DNA of 64,000 nt from an uncultured Croceitalea sp. (GCA_947494805.1 CANLWK010000002.1:124001-188000); one strand, 5' to 3'. Positions 33,781 through 43,505 are shown, counted from the first letter of the stretch. Translations and numbers: made by a program. Notes: a model not told the origin generated them from the letters alone.

Positions 33781-35943
33781 ATGAAAAACTACGTACCAAT
33801 CATCTTACTTTTATTAATGGCGCTTTCGTCAAAAGCACAAGTAACTATTAATGGAACCGTCACAGATAAATCTTCAAACCCCATTGTAGGGGCAAATGTC
33901 TATTTAGAAGGAACTTATGATGGTGCCTCAACTGATGAAAGTGGTAAATTTTCATTTGAAACTACTGAAGAAGGCACACAAACACTGGTTATTTCAATGC
34001 TTACCTATGAACCCCATTATGAAATGGGCGATGTCAGTTATTTCAAGGATATTTCGATTAAAATGGTTGAAGCGGTCAACTCTCTAACAGGTGTTACCTT
34101 AACAGCGGGAACCTTTGAAGCAGGTGATAACTCTAAAGTTTCGGTGCTTAAGCCGTTGGATATTGTGACCACGGCCGGTGCTGCTGGTGATTTTGTTGCT
34201 GCCCTACAAACGTTACCGGGCACTTCTACCATTAATGAAGATGGACGCTTGTTCGTTCGCGGTGGTGCTGCTGGTGAAACCCAGGTCTTTATTGACGGAT
34301 TGCGCGTATTTCAACCGTTCAATGCCACGGCCAATAATATACCGACCCGCGGTAGGTTCTCTCCATTTTTGTTTAAAGGAATTACCTTCAGTACGGGCGG
34401 CTATTCAGCGGAATATGGTCAAGCCCTTTCTAGTGTACTTCTTTTGAGTACCACTGATGTGCCTGACCAAGAGAAGACCGATATTCAGGTCATGTCGGTC
34501 GGAGGCGGTCTGGGCCATACCGAAATTTGGGGCAACCAATCCTTAAGTTTTAATACACAATACATTAATTTATCCCCTTATGAAGCATTGATTCCTTCAA
34601 CTCAGGGCATTCGGTGGAACAGTCCATACGAATCTATTTCAGGCGAAGCGGTCTATCGCAATAAAGGGGATAGGGGTATTTTTAAGTTCTATACTGGCTT
34701 TAACCATGCCAATCTTGATATTGAGCAAGAGGATATTAATTTTGAAGAGTTCGTCCGTTTTCGATTAAAGAACAACAATTTATACTTCAATTCATCATAC
34801 AAGCACTTTTTAGAAAACGATTGGTCTTTGAATATGGGTGCCAGTATTTCATGGGATACTAATGATATTACCCTCTTGGACAACTTGGTAGACGTAAAAG
34901 AGACAGCATCGCATGTGAAGTTTAAGGTGAAAAAAACCTTTTCAAATAGGTTTAACCTCAGTTTTGGCACCGAGCTTTTTAATGTCGATTTTAAAGAGTC
35001 CTTTATCGCACAAGATGGATTTGAATTCGATAGTGACTTTAATGACCAACTCTTTGCTGGTTTTGTAGAAAGTGATGTCTTTTTCAGCAATAATTTTGCC
35101 ATGAAGTTGGGGGCACGTATTGAAAATACCAGTGTTATTGACGAGTTTACAATCTCTCCCCGACTTTCACTAGCCTACAAGAGCAGTGAAAACGGACAAT
35201 TTTCATTGGCGTATGGTGATTTTTACCAAAACCCGCTGAACGAGGTGCTTAGGTACGATCAAAGCCTAGAATCGGAAAAAACCTCACATTATATTTTTAA
35301 TTACCAGTATTTGAAGAACGGTAAAACGTTTAGGGCAGAGGCTTATTACAAAGACTATGACAATCTTGTGAAGTTTGACACAGAACTACCACAATTTGAT
35401 TCACAGTTCAATAATCTAGGAAACGGCTATGCCGCCGGGCTGGATATTTTTTGGCGTGATAACAAGAGCATCAATAACCTTGATTATTGGATATCGTACT
35501 CATACCTGAATACAGAGCGTGATTTTAGAAATTTTAGAGAGCGAGCCACTCCTAATTTTGCGCCAGAACATAGCTTTTCGTTGGTCACCAAGTATTGGGT
35601 TGACAAGTTAAAGTCACAAGTTGGGCTGTCTTACAATTTTGGTTCGGGCAGACCTTATGACAACCCCAATACCGAGGCATTTTTAGCAGAAAAAACCAAA
35701 GCTTTTAATAACATCAGTTTCAACTGGGCCTATTTGATCGATCAACAGAAGATTTTATATTTCTCCGTGAACAATGTACTGGGCTTCAACAACATTAATA
35801 ACTACCAATATGCCAATACACCAAATGTAAATGGTGTGTTTGACAGACAAGCAATAAGGCCGGCGGCGGATAGCTTCTTCTTTGTAGGTTTCTTTTGGAC
35901 CTTGAGCACAGATAAAAAGAGTAATCAATTGGACAACCTTTAA
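33781..35943 (+). CDS. TonB-dependent outer-membrane receptor
   Basis: This 720-residue receptor starts at the ATG 33781 (MKNYVPIILLLLMALSSKAQ), which gives a clean signal peptide; the upstream in-frame extension is not plausible. It has a CarboxypepD-like domain (INGTVTDKSSNPIVGANVYL), a plug (FVRGGAAGETQVFIDGLRVF, GYSAEYGQALSSVLLLSTTD), then about 500 residues of alternating aromatic beta strands. It lacks a SusD partner, so polysaccharide uptake is not implied; the substrate is unknown. Confidence 0.9.
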   Translation: MKNYVPIILLLLMALSSKAQVTINGTVTDKSSNPIVGANVYLEGTYDGASTDESGKFSFETTEEGTQTLVISMLTYEPHYEMGDVSYFKDISIKMVEAVNSLTGVTLTAGTFEAGDNSKVSVLKPLDIVTTAGAAGDFVAALQTLPGTSTINEDGRLFVRGGAAGETQVFIDGLRVFQPFNATANNIPTRGRFSPFLFKGITFSTGGYSAEYGQALSSVLLLSTTDVPDQEKTDIQVMSVGGGLGHTEIWGNQSLSFNTQYINLSPYEALIPSTQGIRWNSPYESISGEAVYRNKGDRGIFKFYTGFNHANLDIEQEDINFEEFVRFRLKNNNLYFNSSYKHFLENDWSLNMGASISWDTNDITLLDNLVDVKETASHVKFKVKKTFSNRFNLSFGTELFNVDFKESFIAQDGFEFDSDFNDQLFAGFVESDVFFSNNFAMKLGARIENTSVIDEFTISPRLSLAYKSSENGQFSLAYGDFYQNPLNEVLRYDQSLESEKTSHYIFNYQYLKNGKTFRAEAYYKDYDNLVKFDTELPQFDSQFNNLGNGYAAGLDIFWRDNKSINNLDYWISYSYLNTERDFRNFRERATPNFAPEHSFSLVTKYWVDKLKSQVGLSYNFGSGRPYDNPNTEAFLAEKTKAFNNISFNWAYLIDQQKILYFSVNNVLGFNNINNYQYANTPNVNGVFDRQAIRPAADSFFFVGFFWTLSTDKKSNQLDNL

Positions 35944-36056
35944 AGACGACCAAACATCGACCAATGGGCATCTTACGAGTCTTTTATGTCGTTTCACAAC
36001 AAATAAATGACACTTTAACATGATGATGTGTATTTTTATAGTACTATACTGTTCAA

Positions 36057-38621
36057 ATGAAAGCTCGGAAGTCATTTTTTTGGATTTATTCCATCTTTTT
36101 GATGTGGGGTAGTAGTGCCCTGGGTCAGACCACTTTCGCTGATAATTTCAATACCATTAGTTATTCAAATAACACGGGTACGGGTTCTTTCTCTGGCGCG
36201 TGGACCGAGACCAATGACGGTGGTACCCCACCACAGACCAATGGGCGCATTAGAATCAACAGTAATCAATTGCGTTTTCAGAACATGAGGGATAACAGGT
36301 TTATCACACGAAACCTTGACCTTTCTACTTTTGAAAGTGCTGTGCTCACATTGGACTATAACCGGACAGGAGGCAACGAAGAATTGGCAGTACAATTGTT
36401 TGATGGCAGTTCTTTTGTTACCGTGGCCATCTTAAACGGTACCGGTAGTGTCTCGTATACGATGAACACCAACCAAATTAGTGCCGCATCAGCCATCAGG
36501 ATACGTTCAAACAGTGGTGATTGGGACGGTGGTTTTGAGCGTATTTTTGTCGACAACGTTGTAATTACGGCGCAACTGCCAAATCAACCACCTACGGTAA
36601 CGGCCGCGGGAAACCAGATCTATTGTGCCGGTACCTCTTTGGCTGTGGCAGAAACAATCACTATTACGGACCCAGATGATACCACCACGAACGCTGTTTA
36701 TATTCAAATATCCAACGGCTATGTGAACGGAGAAGACTTGTTGACGCTTACCGGAACACACCCTAATATTACCAGTTCTTGGGATGCCGTACAAGGTGAG
36801 TTGACCTTACAAGGCCCTGCCCTGTACACAGAGTTTGAAGCGGCCATATTGGCCACCGAGTTTACGAGCAGTTCGCCCAACCCGACTGGAAGCAGACAGT
36901 TTTCAATTACTGTGGGGGTCGCAAATTTTCTACCCGCTACCCAGCATTATTATGAATTTGTTTCGGCTCCGGGTATTTCATGGACTGACGCTGAAATTGC
37001 TGCGGCCAACAGAACCTATTTTGGATTGCAAGGTTATCTGGTGACTTTGACCTCACAAGAAGAGGCCGATTTTTCTGGAGCCCAAGCTAGTGGTTTTGGT
37101 TGGATCGGGGCCAACGATGTTGCTGTTGAAGGTGAATGGCGTTGGGTAACAGGGCCGGAGGCTGGCACGCTTTTTTGGAATGGTGGTGTTGGTGGTACTG
37201 AAATCACCTTTGCCAACTGGAATGGATCTGAACCCAATAATTGTTGTGGCGGTGAAGATTATGCCCATATCGCCGATCCCTCTGTAATTCGGGGATCAGG
37301 TGTAATTGGATCATGGAACGATTTGCCCAACGGTGGTGGTGGTGGGGCCTATGCGTCTCAGGGTTATGTTGTTGAGTATGGCGGAATGGTCGGAGACCCT
37401 CCACTCAATATCAGTGCTACAACAGCAATAACCATGGATAATGTGGCACCGGTCTGGACAACAACCGCGGGGGCTTTGGACGAGAACTACGAATGTGCCG
37501 ATGATGTGCCAAGTTTGGCCGCATGTACAAGTCTAAATACCACATTTTTTAATGAACAACAGTTCTCTTGGGGGTTTGGACTGCAGAATTCTACTGGAAG
37601 CGCCATACCCAATTGGGAAGTTCGTATAACCAATGCAGACTATCAAATAGACGCATCACAATTAACGAACCAGTCCGCATTTACATACTCAGAAATCGAC
37701 AATGGTGATGGCACTTATGATTTGATTTTTACGGGTACAAGTGCCATTGCGGCATTTGGCGGTATTCCAGGAGGAAATATTCAATGGTCTGGTGTAAATT
37801 TTGGGTTTGACCCATCTTCAGATGGTATTTCCATTTTTTGTGGCTCGCAACCTTTCGTGCCACCTGTCGCTACTGATGATTGCGGTACACCAACAGTGTC
37901 TCAAATCAGTGATGTGGTGACCGTTTTCAATTCAACCAACGATTTTGTGCGGGTCATTACATATGAAGCCACAGATGGTTCTGGTAACACAAGCATACCC
38001 TTTACCAAAACGATTACTGTACAAGATGTCACACCGCCGACGGCATCAAATCCTGCGGCAATAACTGTTTTCTGCCCGACCGATGTGCCGGCGGCCGATA
38101 CCAATGTGGTAACGGATGAAGCTGACAACTGTGATACTGCACCGACAGTTACTTTTGTTAACGATGTTAGTGATGGTGGTAGCAACCCAGAAGTTATTAC
38201 AAGGACATATCGTGTTTCAGATAGTACCGGCAATACCGTAGATGTGACCCAGACCATTACCGTAAGTGGAATTACCATTACCACACAACCTGTCAATGTT
38301 ACGGCCCTTCCAAATAATGCAGTCAATTTTTCGGTCAACACTACAAACGGTGATATTTTTCAATGGCAAGTGAGTACTGATGGTGGAAGTAATTACTCAG
38401 ATATAAGTGATGGAACCGCGTACTCGGGCACACAAACGAACGCACTTAGCATAGCCGCTGCTGCCGTTGACACGGCAAAGAACGGATTTCTGTATCGGGT
38501 TCTTGTATCGCGGTCAGGTACCAGCTGTACACCTTTGGCCTCCGATGGGGCATTGCTTACGGTAAGGGTTGGGACCATAATTACCAACCGGCGCATTACC
38601 TATCGCATCAAAAAGAACTAG
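36057..38621 (+). CDS. Secreted protein with C-type lectin-like domain
   Basis: This 854-residue protein has a signal peptide (about 1-23). A beta-sandwich region (24-175) is followed by an Ig/cadherin-like region and a C-type lectin-like domain at about 297-450 (ATQHYYEFVSAPGISWTDAE, FGWIGANDVAVEGEWRWVTG, NWNGSEPNNCCGGEDYAHI). HYR-like repeats come next (DNCDTAPTVTFVNDVSDGG, ITVQDVTPP). The end is abrupt: after a short Ig-like segment it closes with ITNRRITYRIKKN, with no standard T9SS C-terminal domain. It is probably surface or extracellular and may bind carbohydrate or protein. Confidence 0.85.
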   Translation: MKARKSFFWIYSIFLMWGSSALGQTTFADNFNTISYSNNTGTGSFSGAWTETNDGGTPPQTNGRIRINSNQLRFQNMRDNRFITRNLDLSTFESAVLTLDYNRTGGNEELAVQLFDGSSFVTVAILNGTGSVSYTMNTNQISAASAIRIRSNSGDWDGGFERIFVDNVVITAQLPNQPPTVTAAGNQIYCAGTSLAVAETITITDPDDTTTNAVYIQISNGYVNGEDLLTLTGTHPNITSSWDAVQGELTLQGPALYTEFEAAILATEFTSSSPNPTGSRQFSITVGVANFLPATQHYYEFVSAPGISWTDAEIAAANRTYFGLQGYLVTLTSQEEADFSGAQASGFGWIGANDVAVEGEWRWVTGPEAGTLFWNGGVGGTEITFANWNGSEPNNCCGGEDYAHIADPSVIRGSGVIGSWNDLPNGGGGGAYASQGYVVEYGGMVGDPPLNISATTAITMDNVAPVWTTTAGALDENYECADDVPSLAACTSLNTTFFNEQQFSWGFGLQNSTGSAIPNWEVRITNADYQIDASQLTNQSAFTYSEIDNGDGTYDLIFTGTSAIAAFGGIPGGNIQWSGVNFGFDPSSDGISIFCGSQPFVPPVATDDCGTPTVSQISDVVTVFNSTNDFVRVITYEATDGSGNTSIPFTKTITVQDVTPPTASNPAAITVFCPTDVPAADTNVVTDEADNCDTAPTVTFVNDVSDGGSNPEVITRTYRVSDSTGNTVDVTQTITVSGITITTQPVNVTALPNNAVNFSVNTTNGDIFQWQVSTDGGSNYSDISDGTAYSGTQTNALSIAAAAVDTAKNGFLYRVLVSRSGTSCTPLASDGALLTVRVGTIITNRRITYRIKKN

Positions 38622-38751
38622 CCTTGATACGTTATTATTGCCATAGTGCTATTACAACTCATCGCTAAATAGCTACAGTTCGGTAATCCTAATTTCATGA
38701 AAGATACAATCCGCTCCATTTTTGTCCTGTATAATTAAAAAATGGACAATC

Positions 38752-39375
38752 ATGAAAAAACCAATAGCAGTTTTGTTTTTAGTAGCCTTTATCGCGGTCA
38801 ATGCCCAAGACCAATACAGTGCCGGTATGGAAAAAGCCTTCGGCCTGTGGTCAGAAAAAAAGATTACCGAGGCATCGAATCTCTTTGAACGCATAGCCAT
38901 GGCAGAAGATGATAATTGGATTCCTTACTATTATGTAGCGCAGGTAAACACCTTGGCATCGTTCGGTGAAAAAGACGAAAAGGTATTGACAAAACAATTG
39001 GAAAAGGCCAAAGAGTTTATTGATATCGCAAAGCGAATATCACCTAATAATGCTGAAATTATGGTGCAAGAAGCAATGATCAATACAGCTTGGATCGCTT
39101 TTGACGGTGCGACCTACGGAATGACGCTGTCTGGTAAGAACGCCAAAATCTATAATGAGGCATCGCAACTGGATCCCAAAAACCCTAGGGTGATTTTTTC
39201 AAAAGCGGAGTGGGATATGGGGGCGGCCAGGTATTTTGGTAAGGACACCACACCCTATTGCAAGGATGTGGAGCATGCTTTAGAACTTTTCGCTACCTTT
39301 AAATCTGATATTCCGTATTACCCTAAATGGGGACAAGAAAGAGCAGAAGCCGTTCTTGCGAATTGTAAATCATAG
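38752..39375 (+). CDS. Exported TPR-like protein
   Basis: This 207-residue protein has a signal peptide (MKKPIAVLFLVAFIAVNAQ; ATG 38752). Helical repeats of the TPR type follow (YSAGMEKAFGLWSEKKITEA, EASNLFERIAMAEDDNWIPYY). It lies 4 bp upstream of the LytS-type kinase gene and probably starts its operon. A periplasmic helical-repeat protein beside a kinase could be its sensory partner, but that is speculation. Confidence 0.75.
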   Translation: MKKPIAVLFLVAFIAVNAQDQYSAGMEKAFGLWSEKKITEASNLFERIAMAEDDNWIPYYYVAQVNTLASFGEKDEKVLTKQLEKAKEFIDIAKRISPNNAEIMVQEAMINTAWIAFDGATYGMTLSGKNAKIYNEASQLDPKNPRVIFSKAEWDMGAARYFGKDTTPYCKDVEHALELFATFKSDIPYYPKWGQERAEAVLANCKS

Positions 39376-39379
39376 TAAA

Positions 39380-40708
39380 ATGTGGAGTTTCCTGAAGGTT
39401 TTAAAGATTTCACTAGTAATTACAGTCTTTGTTGCCATATTGAGTATTGTAGTATTTGGCGATGGAGATTACTCATTTGAGAGTATTACCCGAAATGTAG
39501 TTATTGCTTTTGTATTTTCTTTTGGTTTGACCTTGGTCAATTCATTTTACTACAATGGAATGAGTATTCGCTATAAATGGGAAACAGACCCCAAGAGGCG
39601 CCTTTGGTTTGGTGCTATAGGATCTTTCATATTGACCATAGTTACTTTTGGGATACTCCGTTTTTTGGTCTATTATTATTTTACCGGTAACTCTTTTTAC
39701 GAGTTTATCGAGCGCGAAAAAGGTGAAACGGGCTCTTACATCTTCGCTTTGCTCATTACCCTGGTCGCATCTTTATTGGCTCACGCTTTTAATTTTTACA
39801 GAGCGTTACAGAAACGCGAGGTAAAAGAGCAAAAAATTATTGCAGGTACGGCTTCGGCACGCTTTGATGCGCTTAAGAACCAATTGGACCCCCATTTTTT
39901 GTTCAATAGTCTGAATGTGCTCACCAGCTTGATTGAAGAAGACCCCCATCAGGCCCAAAAGTTTACCACCTCACTTTCTAAAGTGTACCGCTACGTATTG
40001 GAGCAAAAAAACAAAGATTTAGTGACGGTTGATGAAGAACTGAACTTTGCCAGAACTTATGTACGCTTACTAAAAATGCGCTTTGAGGACAGTATTGTTT
40101 TTGAAATACCTGACGCAGCTAGTGAACCAGAGGCCAAAATAGTGCCCTTGTCGTTGCAGTTGTTGTTAGAAAACGCGGTAAAGCACAATGTGGTAACTTC
40201 TTCAAAACCTTTGCATATCAAGGTTTTTGAACAAGACGGGAGCCTTGTGGTAGAGAATAACCTTCAAGAGAAGCAAGTAGTTAAAAAGAGTAGTGGGGTA
40301 GGGCTGCAAAATATTCGCCAACGATATGAAATATTGACAGATAGACAAGTACAGATCAATAAGAACAATTCAAATTTCAGCGTATCACTTCCAATGCTTT
40401 CACGTCAAGTTTCAGTGATGGAGACCCAAGAAGAACATATAGAAGAGAAACGTTATTTAAAGGCTAAGGAGCGTGTTGATGCTCTGAAAGGATTTTATGG
40501 TAATCTGATCTCTTATGTATTTGTGATTCCCTTTTTATGGTGGTTGAACTATCGCACAACAGATTTTTTATGGGCCATTTTTCCGACCCTAGGCTGGGGA
40601 TTCGGACTTGTAGCACATGGATTGGAAGCTTTTGGATATAATCCGCTTTGGGGCAAGCGCTGGGAGGAGAAGAAAATCCAAGAGCTTATGGATAAAGAGG
40701 AATTTTAA
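39380..40708 (+). CDS. LytS-type histidine kinase fused to 2TM domain
   Basis: This 442-residue protein has four membrane segments at the N-terminus (about 9-140). A His_kinase domain (155-240, phospho-acceptor H172 in DPHFLFNSLNVLTSL) and a HATPase_c region (LLLENAVKHN, SSGVGLQNIRQRY) follow. Unusually, a complete 2TM domain forms the last 95 residues (KAKERVDALKGFYGNLISYV to WEEKKIQELMDKE). The cognate regulator is probably the LytTR gene at 42680. The five genes between them encode the same 2TM domain as free proteins. Confidence 0.92.
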   Translation: MWSFLKVLKISLVITVFVAILSIVVFGDGDYSFESITRNVVIAFVFSFGLTLVNSFYYNGMSIRYKWETDPKRRLWFGAIGSFILTIVTFGILRFLVYYYFTGNSFYEFIEREKGETGSYIFALLITLVASLLAHAFNFYRALQKREVKEQKIIAGTASARFDALKNQLDPHFLFNSLNVLTSLIEEDPHQAQKFTTSLSKVYRYVLEQKNKDLVTVDEELNFARTYVRLLKMRFEDSIVFEIPDAASEPEAKIVPLSLQLLLENAVKHNVVTSSKPLHIKVFEQDGSLVVENNLQEKQVVKKSSGVGLQNIRQRYEILTDRQVQINKNNSNFSVSLPMLSRQVSVMETQEEHIEEKRYLKAKERVDALKGFYGNLISYVFVIPFLWWLNYRTTDFLWAIFPTLGWGFGLVAHGLEAFGYNPLWGKRWEEKKIQELMDKEEF

Positions 40709-41014
40709 TTCGTAGACACTGGTCCGTATGCTGTGAAGAGTTGACAGTGCTCGGTATGCGATAGTTAATGAACGTTTTGGTTTTGCCCGCACAGGTTTCT
40801 CTTTTACTTTCCCTAACTCCTAACTCCTAACTCCTAACTCCTAACTCCTAACTCCTAACTCCTAACTCCTAACTCCCAACTCCCAACTCCCAACTCTAAT
40901 ACAACCTATCCCCAAAAAACAACAATTGGGTCATCTGATTTTTCAAAACCATTGTCTTATGCTGAGATTTGTAGTGTACAAAGAAATTACAGTAACACTT
41001 TAAAAAATAAAGAC
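40709..41014. other. 306-base spacer carrying a minisatellite
   Basis: No ORF is supported. The middle of the spacer is the 84-bp tandem repeat described separately. The flanks hold no recognisable terminator or full promoter; the downstream gene promoter may lie at about 40920-41000. Confidence 0.5.
40812..40895 (+). repeat. Minisatellite: 9 x CCTAACT followed by 3 x CCCAACT
   Basis: Twelve contiguous 7-bp units were counted directly: nine exact CCTAACT (40812-40874) and three CCCAACT (40875-40895). The array lies between the kinase gene and the first free 2TM gene. Copy number could vary by slippage. Confidence 0.95.
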
Positions 41015-41293
41015 ATGGAAAATACATATGAATACAAGTATAAAAGGGCAAAAGAAAGAGTTGAATGCATTAAGTCATTTTACACACATGCTGTGGTTTA
41101 TGCCATAGTCATCTCCTTTTTGGTATATATCAATTACAGAACGACCAGTTTTGTATGGGTAGTTTTCCCAGCAGTTGGATGGGGATTGGGACTAGTAGGC
41201 CATGGGTTGAAAGCTTTTGGCCAAAACCTTTTCTTGGGCAAAGATTGGGAAGAGCGCAAAATAAAAGAGTACATGGATAACAGTGAGTTTTAA
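41015..41293 (+). CDS. 2TM-domain protein, copy 1
   Basis: This 92-residue protein starts at the ATG 41015 (MENTYEYKYKRAKERVECIK). It has two membrane segments separated by a short turn and the family ending GKDWEERKIKEYMDNSEF. It is the first of five free 2TM genes downstream of the minisatellite. The family function is unknown; small two-segment membrane proteins next to histidine kinases may modulate sensing. Confidence 0.88.
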   Translation: MENTYEYKYKRAKERVECIKSFYTHAVVYAIVISFLVYINYRTTSFVWVVFPAVGWGLGLVGHGLKAFGQNLFLGKDWEERKIKEYMDNSEF

Positions 41294-41335
41294 ACAAACA
41301 TTCTATCTTTAAGATAATTTGAAATGAATATCATC

Positions 41336-41638
41336 ATGGAAAATAAAAGCGACGAGAATAAATACATACGTGCAAAGGAAAGGGTCGTTCAATTAAGGAA
41401 GTTTTATGGCAACCTCACTTCTTACATTGTAGTGATCAGTGGCCTTGCAATACTTAACTATTGGATAAACGAATGGCGATACGCTTGGTTTTTATGGGCA
41501 GCCTTTGGATGGGGTATCGGTATAGTGGCCCATGCGATCGGTACCTTTAACCTAAATCCATTCTTTGGTAAGGATTGGGAAGAACGAAAAATAAAAGAAT
41601 ATATGGAGAAGGACAATGATAAAAGAAAATGGCAATAA
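41336..41638 (+). CDS. 2TM-domain protein, copy 2
   Basis: This 100-residue protein starts at the ATG 41336 (MENKSDENKYIRAKERVVQL). It has two hydrophobic segments and the ending GKDWEERKIKEYMEKD. It is closest to copy 1 in its C-terminal signature. Confidence 0.88.
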   Translation: MENKSDENKYIRAKERVVQLRKFYGNLTSYIVVISGLAILNYWINEWRYAWFLWAAFGWGIGIVAHAIGTFNLNPFFGKDWEERKIKEYMEKDNDKRKWQ

Positions 41639-41640
41639 TC

Positions 41641-41970
41641 ATGAAAAATTTAAATAGAGAAAAACTGGATAGAGCAAAAAAACGAGTCGAAGAACTTAAA
41701 GGTTTTTACATACATGCAGCAGTATATGTAATCATCAATATCTTTATTTTGGTCAATATATTTGTTCGAAATAACTATGAAGGAGAGAGTTTTTGGGAAT
41801 TAGGACATTTTTTTACACCGTTTTTTTGGGGAATAGGTCTTCTGTTTCACGCATCAAAAGTTTTCAACTTTAATCCCTTACTTGGAAAAGACTGGGAAAA
41901 ACGACAAATCGAGAAGTACATGGAGCAAGATAGAAATGAGGCTGACAAATATATCAAAAGACGTAAGTAA
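41641..41970 (+). CDS. 2TM-domain protein, copy 3
   Basis: This 109-residue protein has the ATG 41641 (MKNLNREKLDRAKKRVEELK) two bases after the previous stop. The first membrane segment is followed by a longer loop (FVRNNYEGESFWELGHFFTP), and the end reads GKDWEKRQIEKYMEQD. Its last stop base is shared with the next ATG. Confidence 0.88.
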   Translation: MKNLNREKLDRAKKRVEELKGFYIHAAVYVIINIFILVNIFVRNNYEGESFWELGHFFTPFFWGIGLLFHASKVFNFNPLLGKDWEKRQIEKYMEQDRNEADKYIKRRK

Positions 41971-42305
41971 TGGATTTAGATGCAAAAAGGGCAAGAGCCA
42001 TTGAAAAAGTAAATAAGATTAAAAAGTTTCATAATCACCTTAGGGCTTACCTTGTGGTCAATATCGGGATATTGTTCTTACGGTTCACGGGCTTGGGTTT
42101 TGTAATCAACGGCATTGAAAATACTAGCGATAGCAACTTTTTAAGATGGATAGACTGGAACGTATTTGGGCTACCAGTGGTATGGGGTATTTTCCTTGTT
42201 TTTCATGCCGCACGGACCTTTAACTGGATTCCCTTTCTTGATGACAAGTGGGAAGAACGTAAAATCAAAGAGTTCATGGAGCAAGACGAAAAGAAAAAGT
42301 TTTGA
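41970..42305 (+). CDS. 2TM-domain protein, copy 4
   Basis: This 111-residue protein overlaps the preceding stop by one base (TAATG), showing tight coupling. It has a longer loop between segments (INGIENTSDSNFLRWIDWNV) and the ending DDKWEERKIKEFMEQD. Confidence 0.88.
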   Translation: MDLDAKRARAIEKVNKIKKFHNHLRAYLVVNIGILFLRFTGLGFVINGIENTSDSNFLRWIDWNVFGLPVVWGIFLVFHAARTFNWIPFLDDKWEERKIKEFMEQDEKKKF

Positions 42306-42311
42306 AAAACA

Positions 42312-42650
42312 ATGTTGACCGACCAAGATTATAAATATAAAAGCGTTACAAAACGTGTTAAAGCCTTAAAAGGGTTTTACAGGCATTTTAAAATCTTTTT
42401 ATTGATCAATGGTATTTTGTACCTCTTTCAAAGTGGAGTCTTAAACTCGCTGATACCAAATGGACATTTGATAAAATCATATTACTTTGATTGGGTGCAC
42501 CTTAATGCATTGATATGGGGTGCGATTCTAGTGTTTCATGCCTTTATTGTCTTTTTGTTCAAGCCAAAATTTCTTAAAAAGTGGGAGGCCCGTAAAATCA
42601 AAGAACTTATGGAACGTGACACCAATGATACCGACCAAAAAGTAAGCTAA
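42312..42650 (+). CDS. 2TM-domain protein, copy 5
   Basis: This 112-residue protein is the most divergent copy, with the ending LKKWEARKIKELMERD, but keeps the helix KRVKALKGFYRHFKIFLLIN and two hydrophobic segments. It is followed after 29 bp by the LytTR regulator gene. Confidence 0.88.
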   Translation: MLTDQDYKYKSVTKRVKALKGFYRHFKIFLLINGILYLFQSGVLNSLIPNGHLIKSYYFDWVHLNALIWGAILVFHAFIVFLFKPKFLKKWEARKIKELMERDTNDTDQKVS

Positions 42651-42679
42651 CCTTAAATCAAACTAATACCTGATCACCA

Positions 42680-43435
42680 ATGAATGTTATCATTATAGAA
42701 GACGAAAAACCTGCGGCAAGACGGTTAAACAGATTGCTGAATGAATTTAATGTTGAGGTTTCGACCATGCTTCATTCCGTTGAAGAAGCCATTGAGTGGT
42801 TTCAAAACAATGCTCACCCCGATCTGATATTTTTGGATATTCAACTTTCAGATGGCCTTTCATTTGAAATATTTGATGTGGTCGAGGTAAAGAGTGCCAT
42901 TATTTTTACTACTGCATATGATGAGTATGCACTACAGGCTTTTAAGTTAAATAGCATTGATTATTTGTTAAAGCCTATCGACGATGAGGAGCTCGAAAAA
43001 GCGGTGAAACAATACCGCGCTCTGCAACCTGAAAAAGAGAAGATTTCAGTCGATTTTGAAGACATCAAAAAACTGTTGGTGAATCCCCTTGAACGCGAGT
43101 TTAAAAAACGATTTACGGCGAAGGTGGGACAACATATAAAAATTATCAATGCAGATGAGGTGGAATGTTTTTACAGTGAAAACAAAGGCACTTATGCCGC
43201 GACTACCGATGGACGAAATTATCTTTTGGATACCACGCTTGAAAATTTAGAAGAAGAACTATCACCAAAAAAATTCTTTAGGGTGAGCAGAAAGTTTTAT
43301 GTAAATATCAACCACATAAAAGACATCATTTCATACACCAATTCAAGGCTACAAATTAAGCTGAACACCTACAAAGAGCAAGAAATAATTGTAAGTAGAG
43401 AGCGTGTCAAAGATTTTAAGTTATGGTTGGAGTAG
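42680..43435 (+). CDS. LytTR-type response regulator
   Basis: This 251-residue regulator has a receiver domain (about 1-120, phospho-acceptor D53 in LIFLDIQLSDG, conserved Lys in YLLKPIDDEE). A LytTR DNA-binding domain (about 150-251) follows, with KIINADEVECFYSENKGTYA, FFRVSRKFYVNINHIKDI and the C-terminal strand EIIVSRERVKDFKLWL. It is the probable partner of the fused LytS-type kinase. Target genes are not known; autoregulation of this operon is a reasonable guess. Confidence 0.94.
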   Translation: MNVIIIEDEKPAARRLNRLLNEFNVEVSTMLHSVEEAIEWFQNNAHPDLIFLDIQLSDGLSFEIFDVVEVKSAIIFTTAYDEYALQAFKLNSIDYLLKPIDDEELEKAVKQYRALQPEKEKISVDFEDIKKLLVNPLEREFKKRFTAKVGQHIKIINADEVECFYSENKGTYAATTDGRNYLLDTTLENLEEELSPKKFFRVSRKFYVNINHIKDIISYTNSRLQIKLNTYKEQEIIVSRERVKDFKLWLE

Positions 43436-43505
43436 AGTGCGTTAAAAATCTGAATTTAAGAATTTTAAACAAGTGTATAGATTTTTCTTATAGTGCCTTT
43501 TTGAC

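Noticed and set aside
40812-40895. Repeat array considered as CRISPR
   Set aside because: The period is 7 bp with no spacers and no cas genes nearby.
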